A stretch of DNA of 64,000 nucleotides, taken from the NCBI RefSeq assembly GCF_041200025.1, contig NZ_CP165628.1, positions 1,922,001 through 1,986,000 on the forward strand, given 5' to 3'. The stretch is from Rouxiella sp. WC2420 (GTDB lineage: Bacteria; Pseudomonadota; Gammaproteobacteria; Enterobacterales; Enterobacteriaceae). Below the pieces are notes generated by a model. It saw only the letters and a program-made list of their open reading frames with translations. It ran no database searches and had not been told where the DNA came from. Shown here in pieces: positions 1 through 9,383 of the stretch. Within the stretch, counting starts at the first letter, position 1; each line of letters begins with the position of its first letter. The position numbers and the translations under genes are program-made.

Positions 1-269
1 CCCTGATGCCGCCAATCTCGACATCTAAATAAAAACCGGCAACTTAAAGTTAGGTCAAAAGATTTCTCTTCAAGCAAAAGACTTTTCCTCACTAAGTAAT
101 CAATACTCTTATTTATCTAAGTTAAAGAACGCATGTAAAAATTGAGAACATCACAAAACAAACTTAAAAAAATTTTGTATGAGTGATCGGTTTTTGACTG
201 CTGTGGAGTTGCCGGTTTTTCTTGTTAGCTACTATTGGCGGCCTCAGGCCTACGCAGAGCGAGGGGAAG
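1..269. other. AT-rich non-coding stretch
   Basis: I see no convincing gene here. Frame 2 is open from base 2 to a TAA at 26-28, which could be the last codons of a gene lying to the left, but eight codons are too few to support that. The rest is AT-rich with scattered stops in all frames, and it turns abruptly GC-rich from about 235 onward, where the structured element begins. Confidence 0.4.
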
Positions 270-362
270 GGAGACGTTTTTGGCTCCCGACTGAGTGAAG
301 GAAGCCCGAAGGGCCGTGGCCAACGCCACGCGTGGGGGTCACTGAAACGATCTCCTTTTTTT
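270..362 (+). ncRNA. GC-rich structured element ending in a T run (possible RNA 3' end)
   Basis: A GC-rich block sits inside AT-rich DNA. The outer arms GGAGACGTTT (270-279) and AAACGATCTCC (345-355) pair with one bulged base and are followed directly by seven T (356-362), the form of an intrinsic terminator. Two perfect small hairpins lie inside: GCCC/GGGC (304-307 and 311-314) and CGTGGC/GCCACG (315-320 and 325-330). There is no open frame. This could be the 3' part of a small RNA or the terminator of a gene to the left. I do not recognise a known RNA family. Confidence 0.35.
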
Positions 363-426
363 GCACTAATCTAGTCGCGAGGGATAAAACGCGGGAGTCC
401 AGAGGGCGCGCGTTTATGCGCCTTCT

Positions 427-702
427 GGCTGGTCTGGGCCAGCGCCCAGTAAGCGAAGCGCATGAAGTTGAACTTAAGCCGTGCGCAGCACAAAGATTTA
501 GACCTTAAAAGTTGCCTTTAGATTCCAAATCTAAACTAACCCATGGCTGGTCTGGGCCAGCGCCCAGTAAGCGAAGCGCATGAAGTTGAACTTAAGCCCT
601 GCGCAGCACAATGATTTAGACCTTAAAAGTTGCCTTTAGATTCCAAATCTAAACTAACCCATGGCTGGTCTGGGCCAGCGCCCAGTAAGCGAAGCGCATG
701 AA
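427..702. repeat. 118-bp tandem repeat, about 2.3 copies
   Basis: Unit 1 is 427-544, unit 2 is 545-662, and a partial third copy of 40 bases is 663-702. Units 1 and 2 differ at only two or three positions (GTGCGCAGCACAAAG at 481 against CTGCGCAGCACAATG at 599). Each unit contains short inverted repeats, GGGC-CAGC-GCCC and TTTAGAT-TCCA-ATCTAAA. No reading frame stays open through the array. The near identity of the copies suggests a recent duplication. Confidence 0.9.
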
Positions 703-754
703 CTGCACAAAACTGAATTCGGCTCAGTCCAGCCAAAACCTCCCCCTGCATAAA

Positions 755-934
755 TTAAAAAGCTTTTGCCATTAATCCGTTTTTTACATCGTGACCCAGC
801 TTGAGCAAGTTCTCAAAAGACTGCTCGGTTTTCTTGAGCTGTTCCATGAATTCCTGTGGCGTGAAATCATGTGCTTTGCTGCTCATATAAGCCAAGGCGA
901 GTTCTTTGGAGTGATAGCGTTGAAAGTTATACAT
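755..934 (-). CDS. Small hypothetical protein, 59 aa
   Basis: I do not recognise this gene. It encodes a 59-residue, hydrophilic and probably helical protein (MYNFQRYHSKELALAYMSSK at the N terminus), with a central segment rich in Glu, Lys and Gln and no signal peptide or membrane segment. The ATG at 934 is preceded on the minus strand by AAGGA with a spacing of about 5-6 bases, a good ribosome binding site. It stands alone between the tandem repeat and a 450-bp gene-free stretch ahead of gldA. The amino-acid composition and the ribosome binding site argue that it is real despite its size. Confidence 0.6.
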   Translation of the reverse strand: MYNFQRYHSKELALAYMSSKAHDFTPQEFMEQLKKTEQSFENLLKLGHDVKNGLMAKAF

Positions 935-1385
935 AAAAATCCTTAATAATCATCTAAGTAAAAGATAGCTTACAACGTGCTTACTTATGCAACTTACTAT
1001 CTAGCGGTCAATGGGCTTATTTTCACGGATTATGCTTATAAGGTAAAAGCGTTTTCATTGATAGATTTGATAGCTGAAATTAAGCAAACTTTAGCTATTT
1101 AAATAAATAGTAAGGAATCAGTGGGCAAATAAATGAATAAAACCAGGAGATAGTTAATATATTGTTAATATTGATCTGGAAATGTTGATCCAAGTATTAA
1201 GTTAATTAGTTGAGAGAGGTTGCTATTACAAACTGTTGATACAAATGAAATAACTGCATTGATTAAAAATGCGATATCTAAAAAAGTGTAATGAGTTTAA
1301 TACCATGCGGGACTAAGCTTAAAGGCAGGATATTTAGCAAGACCGATTTACCTATCATAAAAATTCCACTACTGAGGTGTTAATT
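935..1385. other. AT-rich intergenic region upstream of gldA
   Basis: This stretch of about 450 bases is very AT-rich and has no supportable reading frame. It must hold the promoters of the small minus-strand gene ending at 755 and of gldA. Several poly-A and poly-T tracts suggest curved DNA. I cannot single out one promoter with confidence. Confidence 0.4.
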
Positions 1386-2483
1386 ATGAGTAAATTTATC
1401 TTCTCGTCTCCGCGTAAGTATGTTCAAGGCCGTGGTGTGCTCGACGATCTTGGCGATTATTTACCTGCGTTAGGCGGTAAATCTCTGTTGATTGCCGATG
1501 AAATGGTCTGGAGTATTGTTGGTAGCCGTGTCAAAGCCTCGCTGGACAAGGCCAACGTTGATTTTCATTATCAGCAGTTCAAAGGCGAAGCCTCAACCAA
1601 TGAAATTAATCGATTGATAGAACTGGCGCGCAAAGAAGGTACCAAAGTGGTGGTCGGGATCGGCGGTGGCAAAACTCTCGATACCGCCAAGGCGATAGCC
1701 GATGAGCTAAAACAAAACGTTGCTATCGTGCCAACTGCGGCTTCAACCGATGCTCCTTGCAGCGCACTTTCAGTGATTTACACCGACGACGGCATTTTTG
1801 ACACTTACCGCTTCTACGATAAAAACCCCGATTTAGTGCTGGTAGATACCCAAGTCTGCGCCCAGGCTCCTGTGAGGTTATTTGCTTCCGGGATCGCCGA
1901 CGGTTTGGCAACTTTCGTTGAAGCTCAGGCCGTGCTGCGCTCGCACTCATCTTCCATGGTAGGGGGTTCGCCTACCATTGCGGGTATCGCTATTGCTGAA
2001 GCCTGTGAAAAAACCCTGCTGACCTACGGCTACAGTGCCTATACTGCCGTTGAACAGAAATTGGTAACGCCAGCGGTCGAAGCCGTGGTCGAGGCGAATA
2101 CTCTGCTTTCAGGACTCGGCTTTGAAAATGCCGGACTCGCAGGCGCACACGCCATCCATAACGGTTTTACGGCTATAAAAGGTGACGTACACCATCTCAC
2201 CCACGGGGAAAAAGTTGCCTATGGCACCTTGACGCAAATGGTTCTTGAGCAGCGCCCTGATGAAGAAATTGCCAAATACGTTCGCTTCTATCGCTCGATT
2301 AATATGCCGACTACCTTGAAAGAAATGCATCTCGAAAAAGAAAGCTACGAAAATCTGGTCAAGGTCGGGGCATTGGCGGGCGGTGAGGGGGATACGTTAG
2401 GGAACCTGAATCCTAATCTTTCGGCAGAAGACGTGGCTAACGCGATTTTAGCGGTAGATGCGTTTAGTAAAACAGTGAAGTAA
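1386..2483 (+). CDS. gldA: Glycerol dehydrogenase, NAD-dependent
   Basis: This enzyme oxidises glycerol to dihydroxyacetone with NAD in the cytoplasm, feeding anaerobic glycerol use through dihydroxyacetone kinase. The 365-residue protein is an iron/zinc-type alcohol dehydrogenase of the GldA subfamily. It has the nucleotide-binding GIGGGKTLDTAKA at residues 91-103, the STDAPCSALSVIYTD block near 120-134, and metal ligands matching D172, H255 and H273. The ATG at 1386 is chosen over an in-frame GTG at 1377 because the ribosome binding site GAGGTG (1374-1379) overlaps that GTG and sits six bases before the ATG. The gene stands alone and converges on yjiN, with a hairpin between them. The family assignment is firm; physiological substrates could include other short diols. 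Confidence 0.95.
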   Translation: MSKFIFSSPRKYVQGRGVLDDLGDYLPALGGKSLLIADEMVWSIVGSRVKASLDKANVDFHYQQFKGEASTNEINRLIELARKEGTKVVVGIGGGKTLDTAKAIADELKQNVAIVPTAASTDAPCSALSVIYTDDGIFDTYRFYDKNPDLVLVDTQVCAQAPVRLFASGIADGLATFVEAQAVLRSHSSSMVGGSPTIAGIAIAEACEKTLLTYGYSAYTAVEQKLVTPAVEAVVEANTLLSGLGFENAGLAGAHAIHNGFTAIKGDVHHLTHGEKVAYGTLTQMVLEQRPDEEIAKYVRFYRSINMPTTLKEMHLEKESYENLVKVGALAGGEGDTLGNLNPNLSAEDVANAILAVDAFSKTVK

Positions 2484-2494
2484 TTTTACTCGCA

Positions 2495-2519
2495 AGTCGC
2501 CCGCTATTGCCGGGCGACT
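2495..2519. terminator. Hairpin between convergent gldA and yjiN
   Basis: AGTCGCCCG (2495-2503) and CGGGCGACT (2511-2519) form a perfect 9-bp stem with a 7-base loop. It lies 12 bases after the gldA stop and 18 bases before the yjiN stop. There is no strong T run on either side, so termination efficiency is uncertain. Confidence 0.55.
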
Positions 2520-2537
2520 ATCTGAACAACTTGAACA

Positions 2538-3830
2538 TTATTTTTGCAGTGCTTGCCACAGCAGAGGCAACGCCAAAGGAAGCTGTGAAATCAGATAAAG
2601 TATCAGTCCAATGCCTGCACCCACCAGCGTACCGTTGATACGGATAAACTGTAGATCTTTGCCGATATTTAACTCTATCTGCCGCGACATGTCCTTTTCA
2701 TCCCAACTCTTTACCGTATCGCTAATATGGCGAGTCAGGAATTGAGCAAAGTCGGGGGCCATTTTTTCTGCCAGCACTTCCATTTGCTGATTCAACGAAC
2801 TGCGCAGCGCCGGATCTTTACTTAGCGAATTACCTAGCCACAATCCCGCCTCGGCAACGCGTGCGTGCAGCCTTGAATCTTCACTATCCAGATCCTGCTT
2901 GATCCAGTTACGCAGATCGCTCCACAGCTCGACAATATATTGGCTGAGTTTGGGATCGTTTTTCAGATAGCTTTTAATTTCTTCGGCTCGGAAGGCCATT
3001 TGCGGATCATTTTGCAGACGGGCTATAAACTTCTCCAGTATGCGGTCAAAACTTTGGCGGAAAGCATGACCGCGATCGCTGCCTATATCGTCCAGTAAAG
3101 AATTAACTGCATTCGATACCATCGACGCACCGTTTTCACCTAACCATTCTGTCGGCAGCATTTTCGATTTAATTGGATGCTCGCGTTTGACCCAGCGAAT
3201 AATCTGAGTCGCGATAAATTGACGGCTAGCAGGCTGGTCGAGCAAAACAATCAACTTTTGCATAGCCTGATCCAGTAATGCCTGATGGCGGCCATCTTTG
3301 GTCAGGCTTTCAAGCAAAGCGGCGACAGATTTAGTCAGGTCAACCTTATCAATTGCGGCATACAGAGCATCTTTAACCCATTGCTGAATACGCTTATCGT
3401 CAGTGATATCCAGAAAGTTTCGCATAAAGCTGAGCAGATAACTGCCGAACTGTTTTGTATTATCCTCCGAGGTCAGCCATTTACCAATAAACTGCGCCGG
3501 ATCGTGCTGGCGTATAAGGCGAACCAGCGAGCCTGGATCGAGAAACTTTTCCTGCACGAAGATGGCCAGATTATCGGCAATCTTATTTTTGTTTTTTGGG
3601 ATAATAGCGGTATGCGCCGCGACAAAGGGAATAGGTACACGCTTAAATAACGCGACTACCGCAAACCAGTCAGCCAGTGCCCCAACCATCGCCGCTTCAC
3701 TGATGGCTTTGACGCCGTTGATCCATAGGTTTTGCGGCAAGAATAGGGTGACAACAAACAGTGCTGCGGCAATTAACAGCAGCAACAGCGCATTGCGTTT
3801 ACTTCTTCTGAGTTCATTTTCTTTGTTCAT
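2538..3830 (-). CDS. yjiN: DUF445 inner membrane protein YjiN
   Basis: The 430-residue protein belongs to the DUF445 family and matches E. coli YjiN over its whole length as I recall that sequence. Its exact role is unknown. It has an N-terminal membrane segment at about residues 13-31, followed by the conserved block [20 protein letters not shown] near 43-62, a long hydrophilic helical middle, and a second hydrophobic segment close to the C terminus (about 404-425). This suggests a protein anchored at both ends with a large soluble domain. It is a single gene, convergent with gldA and divergent from yojI. Confidence 0.9.
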   Translation of the reverse strand: MNKENELRRSKRNALLLLLIAAALFVVTLFLPQNLWINGVKAISEAAMVGALADWFAVVALFKRVPIPFVAAHTAIIPKNKNKIADNLAIFVQEKFLDPGSLVRLIRQHDPAQFIGKWLTSEDNTKQFGSYLLSFMRNFLDITDDKRIQQWVKDALYAAIDKVDLTKSVAALLESLTKDGRHQALLDQAMQKLIVLLDQPASRQFIATQIIRWVKREHPIKSKMLPTEWLGENGASMVSNAVNSLLDDIGSDRGHAFRQSFDRILEKFIARLQNDPQMAFRAEEIKSYLKNDPKLSQYIVELWSDLRNWIKQDLDSEDSRLHARVAEAGLWLGNSLSKDPALRSSLNQQMEVLAEKMAPDFAQFLTRHISDTVKSWDEKDMSRQIELNIGKDLQFIRINGTLVGAGIGLILYLISQLPLALPLLWQALQK

Positions 3831-3968
3831 TACAGAAGTTTAGGACGATGTTCACACCTCTGTCAGCTTTTTTACTCGCCAGCCACTTAATGAAAGTGAG
3901 AATTAGTCTTGATCTCATTATCGCGGCCATTAAACTGCGTCCAGTTCAAATAAATCGAGAAAATCCCC

Positions 3969-5612
3969 ATGGAGCTTTTACGCGTCGTTTTCAAACAATA
4001 TCGCTGGCCGTTTATTGGCGTAATTGTATTAAGTCTGGCCAGCGCTGCGCTAGGTATTGGCCTGATTGCCTTCATTAACATCAAGCTGATTGAAACTTCT
4101 CATGCTTCTATGGCGGTGCTTCCCCAGTTTCTCGGATTCTTATTATTGTTAATGGCCGTCACGCTGGGTTCTCAGTTGGCATTAACGACGCTCGGTCACC
4201 ATTTTGTTTATCAACTGCGCGGGCAGTTTATTAAACGAATTATGGATACTGATATTGAACGCATTGAGCAAATTGGTAATGCGCAGCTGCTCGCGAGCCT
4301 GAGCAGCGATATTCGCAATATTACTTTAGCCTTTGTTCGCCTACCTGAATTACTGCAGGGTATTATTCTTACTCTCGGCTGCGCAGCGTATCTTGGCTGG
4401 CTGGCACCTAAAATGCTGGCAGTGACTGTGGTGTGGCTAGTCATCACTATCTTTGTCAGTTTTAAACTGGTGGCGCGCGTCTATAATCACCTTAATCATG
4501 TTCGTGAAGCTGAAGACCGGCTGCAAAAGGATTACGAGACGGTGATTCAGGGGCGAAAAGAGCTGGCTCTGAATCGTCAGCGCGCGAAGCAAATTTATCA
4601 AGATGACTATCAGCGTAATGCAGCGGAATATCGCAAGCACGTCATTGGCGCAGACACTTTCCATTTAAGTGCGGTTAACTGGTCAAATATCATGATGCTC
4701 GGTGCGATCGGCATGGTGTTTTACATGGCAAATTCGCTGGGATGGTCAGATAACGCTGTCGCCGCGACCTTCTCGCTTACGCTGCTGTTTCTTCGCACGC
4801 CGCTGCTACAGGCCGTGGGGGCTCTGCCTACTTTACTCAGCGCTCAAGTGGCATTCAGAAAGCTGAAAACGCTGCGCCTGGCTGAATATCAGGCCGATTT
4901 TTCTCTCCCGATGCCGAATCGCAAATGGCAGCAGCTTGAACTTCGTGACCTGTGTTTTGCCTATGAAGGGCAGGGATTCGGCATTGGGCCAGTTAACTTG
5001 ACCATTAAACGCGGTGAAATGATTTTTCTGATTGGTGGCAATGGCAGCGGTAAATCGACACTGGCGCTGTTACTTACCGGGCTTTTCACACCTAAATCAG
5101 GGCAAATCCTGCTTGATGGAGTAGCTGTAGATGTCAGCAGTCGCGAAAATTATCGCCAACTCTTTTCAGCGGTATTTACCGATTTCCACCTGTTTGGCCA
5201 GATGATCGGTCCTGACGGTCAGGCGCCTGATAGCAGGTTAGTTGATGAATGGCTGCAGCAGCTCAAAATGTCTGAAAAGCTTAAAATCGAAAATAACAGG
5301 ATTGCCAATTTGCAACTCTCGCAGGGGCAACAAAAACGCGTGGCGCTCCTGTTGGCGGCTGCCGAAGGTCGAGATTTCCTGCTGCTCGATGAATGGGCGG
5401 CCGATCAGGATCCGCAGTTTCGTCGCGTATTTTATCGCGATCTGTTGCCGCGCCTTTCGGCATTGGGAAAGACGGTACTGGCTATTAGTCATGACGATCA
5501 TTATTTTCAGCATGCCGACCGCCTGCTCGAGATGCGCGATGGACACCTGCATGAGTTAACCGGTAAAGACAGAGATCAGGCTTCCCGCGATGCCGTGGCA
5601 GCCATTAACTGA
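3969..5612 (+). CDS. yojI: YojI-type ABC exporter, fused permease and ATPase
   Basis: This is a half-size ABC exporter of the cyclic-peptide family. In E. coli, YojI exports microcin J25 together with TolC. The 547 residues comprise an N-terminal six-helix membrane domain (about 1-300) and an ATPase domain. The latter has Walker [10 protein letters not shown] at 356-364, signature LSQGQQKR near 450 and Walker [14 protein letters not shown] near 470. The length equals that of E. coli YojI. The ATG at 3969 has no strong ribosome binding site. The start is chosen because the family begins with this amphipathic [15 protein letters not shown] segment. Divergent from yjiN; no partner gene nearby. 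Confidence 0.92.
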   Translation: MELLRVVFKQYRWPFIGVIVLSLASAALGIGLIAFINIKLIETSHASMAVLPQFLGFLLLLMAVTLGSQLALTTLGHHFVYQLRGQFIKRIMDTDIERIEQIGNAQLLASLSSDIRNITLAFVRLPELLQGIILTLGCAAYLGWLAPKMLAVTVVWLVITIFVSFKLVARVYNHLNHVREAEDRLQKDYETVIQGRKELALNRQRAKQIYQDDYQRNAAEYRKHVIGADTFHLSAVNWSNIMMLGAIGMVFYMANSLGWSDNAVAATFSLTLLFLRTPLLQAVGALPTLLSAQVAFRKLKTLRLAEYQADFSLPMPNRKWQQLELRDLCFAYEGQGFGIGPVNLTIKRGEMIFLIGGNGSGKSTLALLLTGLFTPKSGQILLDGVAVDVSSRENYRQLFSAVFTDFHLFGQMIGPDGQAPDSRLVDEWLQQLKMSEKLKIENNRIANLQLSQGQQKRVALLLAAAEGRDFLLLDEWAADQDPQFRRVFYRDLLPRLSALGKTVLAISHDDHYFQHADRLLEMRDGHLHELTGKDRDQASRDAVAAIN

Positions 5613-5745
5613 TCGACGTAGTGAATTGAGCGAGAACGGGAGCGAAAACCCTCCTGTTATTATTTTTTAATGTGATTTCGTTTTTTAAGACTTACCTTAC
5701 ATAGCATCGCACCCAGTAACAGTTTAAGATTTACTTTAGTTAGTC

Positions 5746-8259
5746 ATGCTTTCTTTCCAGAAAAATAAGACGCATTTTCGACACATGAAACTTTGGGTAA
5801 TCCACTTTATGCAAAAGATTTTCCGGGCACCGTTCTACGTTGCTCTGTTATTGGCGTTGATGTTTTCCCCACTGCTGGCGAGCGCCGCTGCTGATTCTTC
5901 GCCGGATCAGGAGCAAGCAACCGCGGACAGCCAGCCAATCGATGCGCCTGCTGCATTGGCGTCGCTACAAAAGCGGCTCGATACTATCAAGCAACAAGTC
6001 TCTAACGTTAAGACCAGCAAGTTACTTGATGGTCTTAACGATGATGCAATAAAATTGGCCGCCGATGCCGACACATTAGGAACGGCATTACAGCCACTGC
6101 GTGCGCAGGTTCAGGCCAAGCTCGATGTACTAGGCCCTGCGCCTGCTGCGGGAGCATTGCCTGAAACGCCTCAGGTGATTAAGCAGCGAAAAGATTTTAA
6201 TGCCAACAAAGCCACACTGGATAACCAGATCCAGCAGGCGGGAAGTATTAAAGCCAGCGCCAACAACCTGTCTGCGCAAATTGTCGGGTTGCGCCGCGAC
6301 CTGCTGAAAACCCAGCTGGCGCTGAATACCGGAAGTATTTTTGGCCCGACATTCTGGTCTGCTTTAACCTCTCCGTCTGATGACGATCAAGAGCGTTTTG
6401 GTGAGTTCAGGCAGCAGATTAAAGATGCCTGGCACCTCGCGTGGCAGCCTGAATGGCGCATTGGCACCGGACTGCTGTTGATCAGTGCGCTGCTGCTGGG
6501 CGTGTTTGGCGGTCGGGTGCTTGATGGCCCGTTGGCCTGGCTAACGCCGCGCTGGCTACCGGTTGGTCGCCTGCGTCGCAGCTTCTTTGCCTTTGCTACG
6601 GCGATGATCAGTATTATGGCCCTCGGCGGCGCGGCTAAGCTTTTCTCACTGGCCTTTACTCGCATGCCAGACGTCAGCGACTGGGTGCATGAGACTGGCG
6701 ACCTAATCGTCAAGCTGTCTATTTTCTCCGCGCTGATCGTTGGCCTTGGCCGTGCGCTGCTATCACTGGCGCACCCTAGCTGGCGCTTGCCGGGCATTGC
6801 CGATCCGGTGGCGAAAACGCTGGATAGCTTTCCGAAAATGCTGTCTGCTTTTATCCTGATTTTTGGCTTTATCGAACAAACTAATAGTGTGGTCGGTACC
6901 AGCGTCGCGGTAACCTTGTTTGGTAACGGGCTTTCGGCTTTGCTGGTGGCATTCAGTGCCGGTTTTGCGCCAATGCGCGTCAACCGTCTGCGTCGCAAGC
7001 TGCTGGCAAAAGGTGAGCAACCGGAAGCGCGTTCTACCCTCGCGGGCCTCCTGCATCTGGCGACTAGCCTGGTGGCGTTGGCGATATTTATCGCTCTGGT
7101 GATTGGTTATGTGCCGCTGGCACGATTCCTGACCTATGAACTGCTGTGGATTGGTACGGTCATTGCTTGCCTGTATATCCTGATGCATCTGGCCATCGAC
7201 CTCAGCGAAAGTCTGTTTTCCCCATCGACTACCACCGGAAAACTGCTTAAACATTCACTGAGCGTCAGCGATCGTCATCTTTCGCTGGCCGCAACACTGG
7301 TTTCGGCGGTGGCTAAAACCATGCTGCTGCTGATTGCGATCACCTTGCTGCTGGGCGGTAATTTCGGCACCACCACGCCGCTGGAGATTTTCAGTAAATT
7401 AGTCGATGTCTGGGGAGGGAAGGGGCTCGAACACCTGAACATTATCCCTGGTCACATGGTCAATGCGCTCATCTTCCTGATCGTCGGTTTCTATGTGTTG
7501 CGTTCTGCCAAGCGCTGGCTGGACGTTGATTTCCTGCCGAAAACCAATATGGATACCGGCATGCGCGCCTCACTGGTGACCCTGTTTGCCAACGTGGGTC
7601 TGGTGTTGGTTATCCTGGTTACGCTTTCGGTGCTGGGGATTGAATGGAACCGGCTGGCGTGGATTGTCAGTGCATTGTCGGTGGGTATCGGTTTTGGTTT
7701 GCAGGAGATAGTGAAGAACTTTATCTCGGGGCTGATCCTGCTTACCGAGCGCCCGGTAAAAGTGGGCGATTTAGTCAGTATTGGTGGAGTAGAAGGGGAT
7801 ATTCGCCGCATCAACGTCAGAGCAACCGAGCTGCAACTGGGCGACCGCTCGACGGTTATCGTGCCAAACTCGCAGTTCATTTCGCAAAACGTGCGTAACG
7901 CCACCATGGGTAACGCGCAGGGTGTGGCAACTATCGCGCTGACTTTCCCGTTGGATATCGATCCAGAAGCGGTGCGTAATATTCTGCTTGAAGCTTATCA
8001 GTCGCACGAGTCGATTCAAGACTCGCCACCGCCGTCGGTAACGTTTAGTCAATTAGGGCCGGACGGCATTGTGTTGAGTGTCACCGGTTACGTCAGCAGC
8101 CCTCGCGTTGTCAGTAAAACCAAGAGCGACTTGCTGTACGAAATCCTTAAAAAGCTGCGCGTAGCAGGCGTCTCGCTCGGCCGTACTCAGACTATGATTT
8201 TGGCCAAGCAGGATAGAAATCTGGTGGCGGCAACTCAGGAAGAGGAGCCAAACAGCTAA
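5746..8259 (+). CDS. Large MscS-family mechanosensitive channel with DUF3772 domain
   Basis: This is a multi-domain small-conductance mechanosensitive channel of the inner membrane, which would release solutes when osmotic pressure drops. The order is signal peptide, periplasmic helical region with DUF3772-like coiled-coil (to about residue 210), a series of membrane helices (about 230-600), then the MscS pore and beta domain with IGFGLQEIVKNFISGLI and the ERPVKVGDLVSIGGVEGDI block. The start is uncertain: ATG codons at 5746, 5785 and 5809 are all in frame and none has a clear ribosome binding site. The last gives the most typical signal peptide (MQKIFRAPFYVALLLALMF). It is far longer than E. 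coli MscS and closer in design to YbiO or MscK. Single gene. Confidence 0.88.
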   Translation: MLSFQKNKTHFRHMKLWVIHFMQKIFRAPFYVALLLALMFSPLLASAAADSSPDQEQATADSQPIDAPAALASLQKRLDTIKQQVSNVKTSKLLDGLNDDAIKLAADADTLGTALQPLRAQVQAKLDVLGPAPAAGALPETPQVIKQRKDFNANKATLDNQIQQAGSIKASANNLSAQIVGLRRDLLKTQLALNTGSIFGPTFWSALTSPSDDDQERFGEFRQQIKDAWHLAWQPEWRIGTGLLLISALLLGVFGGRVLDGPLAWLTPRWLPVGRLRRSFFAFATAMISIMALGGAAKLFSLAFTRMPDVSDWVHETGDLIVKLSIFSALIVGLGRALLSLAHPSWRLPGIADPVAKTLDSFPKMLSAFILIFGFIEQTNSVVGTSVAVTLFGNGLSALLVAFSAGFAPMRVNRLRRKLLAKGEQPEARSTLAGLLHLATSLVALAIFIALVIGYVPLARFLTYELLWIGTVIACLYILMHLAIDLSESLFSPSTTTGKLLKHSLSVSDRHLSLAATLVSAVAKTMLLLIAITLLLGGNFGTTTPLEIFSKLVDVWGGKGLEHLNIIPGHMVNALIFLIVGFYVLRSAKRWLDVDFLPKTNMDTGMRASLVTLFANVGLVLVILVTLSVLGIEWNRLAWIVSALSVGIGFGLQEIVKNFISGLILLTERPVKVGDLVSIGGVEGDIRRINVRATELQLGDRSTVIVPNSQFISQNVRNATMGNAQGVATIALTFPLDIDPEAVRNILLEAYQSHESIQDSPPPSVTFSQLGPDGIVLSVTGYVSSPRVVSKTKSDLLYEILKKLRVAGVSLGRTQTMILAKQDRNLVAATQEEEPNS

Positions 8260-8278
8260 TCTTTCTGCAGACTTGATA

Positions 8279-8305
8279 CTTTCCCCGCGTTAACAGCGGG
8301 GAAAG
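8279..8305. terminator. Hairpin between the MscS-like and CorA-like genes
   Basis: CTTTCCCCGC (8279-8288) and GCGGGGAAAG (8296-8305) form a perfect 10-bp stem with a 7-base loop between the stops of two convergent genes. It probably ends transcription from both sides, although the T runs are short. Confidence 0.75.
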
Positions 8306-8307
8306 AC

Positions 8308-9312
8308 TTATAGCCAACCCGACTTTTTCAATTTCACGTATAACGCCACACAGCCCACGATAGTTATCCCAAGCGTTACCGGATACCCCCACACATCGTT
8401 CAGTTCGGGCATATCTTTAAAGTTCATGCCATAGAGGCTGAAAATCACCGTCGGGATCGCCAGAATCGCTCCCCAGCCCGCCAGGCGTTGCACCACTTCG
8501 TTTTGATGGACAGAAACCAGCGCCAAATTTACGTGCATGGCGTTGGCCAGCATCTCGCGCATATCGTCAGTGGTAGTGACTACCTGATGAGCGTGATCCT
8601 GCACGTCGCGTAAATAGGCACGCAGCGTTTTCGGCACCAGGCCGTCATGATGCTGAATCAGCTGGTTGCAGATGTCACCCATCGGCATCGCTGCGTTATG
8701 TAAAGACAGCAGCTCGCGGCGCAGGCGATAAACTTCATGGACGGCATTTTGATCAAACTCGGATTTAAACATCCGTTGTTCAATCTGCTGAAACTGCTGA
8801 GTGTACTCATGCAGAATAGTCAGATAATTATCGACAATCATGTCCAAAATGGCGTAAAGCGCGTAGCCGGGACCTTTCGCCAGCAAGTCAGGGCACTCTT
8901 CAGCATGTTTGCGCACCTGTGCGTAGCTCGTAGACGCCCCGTGGCGAACCGTGACCAAAAAGTTTTTACCGACAAACAGGTGGGTTTCGCCGTATTTGAT
9001 CACATCACCGACCAGCTGCGCGGTTTTCGCCACGATAAACAACGATTCGCCGTATTGCTCGATTTTAGGTCTTTGGTGCGCGGTCAGCGCGTCTTCGATG
9101 GCGAGATCGTGCAGGCCAAACTCCTGCTGGATCTCACGCATATATTCATTGGTGGGTTGAACCAGTCCCAGCCAGACAAAAGTATCGGGTTCTTTGATAA
9201 CTTCACTGATGTCTTCGATGGTCACTTGCTGCAAAACCTTGCCATGACTATAGGCAACGGCGCTTATCACCGATTCTGGGCGTTTTTGGGATGGGGCAGT
9301 CATGTCGTTCAT
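8308..9312 (-). CDS. CorA-family divalent cation transporter
   Basis: This 334-residue inner membrane protein belongs to the CorA/ZntB family of pentameric magnesium, cobalt, nickel or zinc channels. It has a large N-terminal cytoplasmic domain (about 1-265) with the long helical stalk, then two C-terminal membrane helices joined by the loop with the family signature YGMNFKDMPE (GMN at 295-297). The GMN tripeptide is the selectivity filter of the CorA branch; ZntB usually carries GIN. It is not the standard E. coli corA copy by sequence. The gene is separate from its neighbours and converges on the mechanosensitive channel gene. Confidence 0.9.
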   Translation of the reverse strand: MNDMTAPSQKRPESVISAVAYSHGKVLQQVTIEDISEVIKEPDTFVWLGLVQPTNEYMREIQQEFGLHDLAIEDALTAHQRPKIEQYGESLFIVAKTAQLVGDVIKYGETHLFVGKNFLVTVRHGASTSYAQVRKHAEECPDLLAKGPGYALYAILDMIVDNYLTILHEYTQQFQQIEQRMFKSEFDQNAVHEVYRLRRELLSLHNAAMPMGDICNQLIQHHDGLVPKTLRAYLRDVQDHAHQVVTTTDDMREMLANAMHVNLALVSVHQNEVVQRLAGWGAILAIPTVIFSLYGMNFKDMPELNDVWGYPVTLGITIVGCVALYVKLKKSGWL

Positions 9313-9347
9313 GAGAATAGCCAGAGTTTGAGTCGATCGTTTGAAAG

Positions 9348-9374
9348 TAAAAGGCCGGAGATTAACTCCGGCCT
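9348..9374 (-). terminator. Intrinsic terminator of the EmrAB-like operon
   Basis: On the minus strand AGGCCGGAG, a 5-base loop and CTCCGGCCT (9352-9374) are followed by TTTTA. It lies ten bases after the outer membrane factor gene. Confidence 0.85.
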
Positions 9375-9383
9375 GCCTGACAA

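Noticed and set aside
2-28. Possible C-terminal end of a plus-strand gene at the window edge
   Set aside because: Eight codons before a stop give no family signal and can occur by chance.
427-702. CRISPR array
   Set aside because: The repeats are contiguous 118-bp units without unique spacers.
5630-5672. Terminator after yojI
   Set aside because: The possible stem around GGGAG and CTCCTG is short and mismatched, although a T-rich stretch follows.
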